Part shown: piece after piece, positions 5,266 through 5,837 of the stretch
How the letters are laid out: every line of letters starts with the position of its first letter
Position numbering within the stretch: the first letter of the stretch is position 1
NCBI GenBank assembly: GCA_030754315.1
Contig: JASMAO010000195.1
Location: forward strand, 1-5,837
DNA: 5,837 bases
Source of the DNA: SAR202 cluster bacterium
GTDB lineage: Bacteria; Chloroflexota; Dehalococcoidia; Lucifugimonadales; JASMAO01
Direction: 5' to 3'
Made by a program: the position numbers and the translations under genes
Notes under the pieces: generated by a model
Told to the model about the DNA's origin: nothing
Seen by the model: the letters and a program-made list of their open reading frames with translations, nothing else
Database searches by the model: none

Positions 5266-5837
5266 TTGACCAAGGTTTTGATCACAGGAATGAGCGGCCT
5301 GATCGGAGGACTACTCCGGAATCATTTGGAAGAACTGGGCGGATACGAGTTAAGCGCGCTGAATCGTAGCAAAGTGGAGGGCGTCAAATGCACTCAGGGA
5401 GACATAGGGGATCTTGATAGTATTTTACCTGCATTTGAATGCATCGACGTTGTAGTTCACCTAGCCGCCAACCTCGAAGTAAGGAATTGGGAGGATCAAC
5501 TCCATAGCAACGTTATCGGAACCTACAATGTATACGAGGCATCAAAGAGGGCAGGCGTAAAACGCGTTGTATTTGCAAGTAGCGGAAGTGCGATCAGTGG
5601 CTATGAAAAAGATGCTCCGTACGACGCCATCGTATCCGGAAGATATGATGACGTGCCAGAGAACTTCCCCCGGATATCCCATCAAGTCTCTCGGCCGCAC
5701 TTGACCTACGGTGCAACTAAAGTTTGGGGTGAGGCCATAGGTAGGACCTTCGCCGACGAATTCGATCTGTCTGTGCTGTGTGTACGTATCGGCTCCGTCA
5801 CTCTAGAGACTCGCCCGGGCAATACTCGCGAGTATTC
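5266..5837 (+). CDS. NAD-dependent epimerase/dehydratase, extended SDR family, C-terminus missing
   Basis: The first 190 residues are present; the right edge cuts the gene (family length is usually 260-330). A Rossmann fold begins VLITGMSGLIGGLL (4-17) with the GxxGxxG dinucleotide motif (G8, G11, G14). D47 in GDIGDL (45-50) is the usual adenine-pocket acid, and HLAAN (65-69) follows the fourth strand. FASS (103-106) supplies the catalytic Ser/Thr region, and YGATK (148-152) the catalytic Tyr148 and Lys152. The segment RAGVKRVVFASS and the VRIGS strand (173-177) resemble uronate dehydrogenase-like and sugar-nucleotide epimerases, so the substrate is likely a sugar or sugar acid. About 15 more residues than usual lie between Ser106 and Tyr148. 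The protein is cytosolic. It has its own promoter with an operator-like repeat, suggesting inducible expression. The exact substrate cannot be named. Confidence 0.9.
   Translation, partial: MTKVLITGMSGLIGGLLRNHLEELGGYELSALNRSKVEGVKCTQGDIGDLDSILPAFECIDVVVHLAANLEVRNWEDQLHSNVIGTYNVYEASKRAGVKRVVFASSGSAISGYEKDAPYDAIVSGRYDDVPENFPRISHQVSRPHLTYGATKVWGEAIGRTFADEFDLSVLCVRIGSVTLETRPGNTREY

Overview
The window is an ordinary-looking bacterial chromosomal segment of moderate GC content. It carries six protein genes: a partial DAK2/FakA-type fatty-acid kinase (minus strand, cut by the left edge), rpmB for ribosomal protein bL28 (plus), a small VOC/glyoxalase-fold protein (plus), a mitochondrial-type aconitase (minus), a Thermus/Azotobacter-type seven-iron ferredoxin (minus), and a partial extended-SDR NAD-dependent epimerase/dehydratase (plus, cut by the right edge). 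No mobile element, CRISPR array, tRNA or rRNA was seen. The zinc-type bL28, a mitochondrial-type (not AcnA/AcnB) aconitase, a 7Fe ferredoxin and a uronate-dehydrogenase-like SDR together suggest a free-living, respiring bacterium. By resemblance I would guess Chloroflexota (Dehalococcoidia/SAR202-like), but this is inference and was not tested by a search.

Layout: 1-1086 is the fakA-like gene, reading leftward from a GTG start. About 200 bp separate it from the divergent rpmB (1291-1482); this spacer holds overlapping candidate promoters and a notable inverted-repeat leader upstream of rpmB. The 316-bp gap 1483-1798 holds a strong hairpin just after rpmB, a second hairpin, and a good sigma70-type promoter for the VOC gene (1799-2221). 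The VOC gene converges on the aconitase gene (2284-4566) with a 6-bp hairpin between them. The ferredoxin gene (4701-4952) lies upstream of aconitase on the same strand, but a convincing intrinsic terminator (4618-4650) separates them. The 313-bp gap 4953-5265 is a divergent control region with a leftward promoter for ferredoxin and a rightward consensus promoter for the SDR gene. The rightward -35 box forms one arm of a 20-bp inverted repeat that looks like a repressor operator.

How the genes relate: the aconitase (citrate to isocitrate, [4Fe-4S]) and the ferredoxin are both iron-sulfur proteins of central metabolism. The ferredoxin could accept electrons from 2-oxoacid oxidoreductases, but the terminator suggests the two genes are separately controlled. 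The fakA/rpmB neighbourhood recalls the Firmicutes rpmB-yloU-yloV cluster, but here the genes are divergent and no yloU/asp23 gene is visible between them. I see no convincing evidence of a wholly new multi-gene system. The most interesting signals are regulatory: the structured rpmB leader and the operator-like repeat at the SDR promoter.
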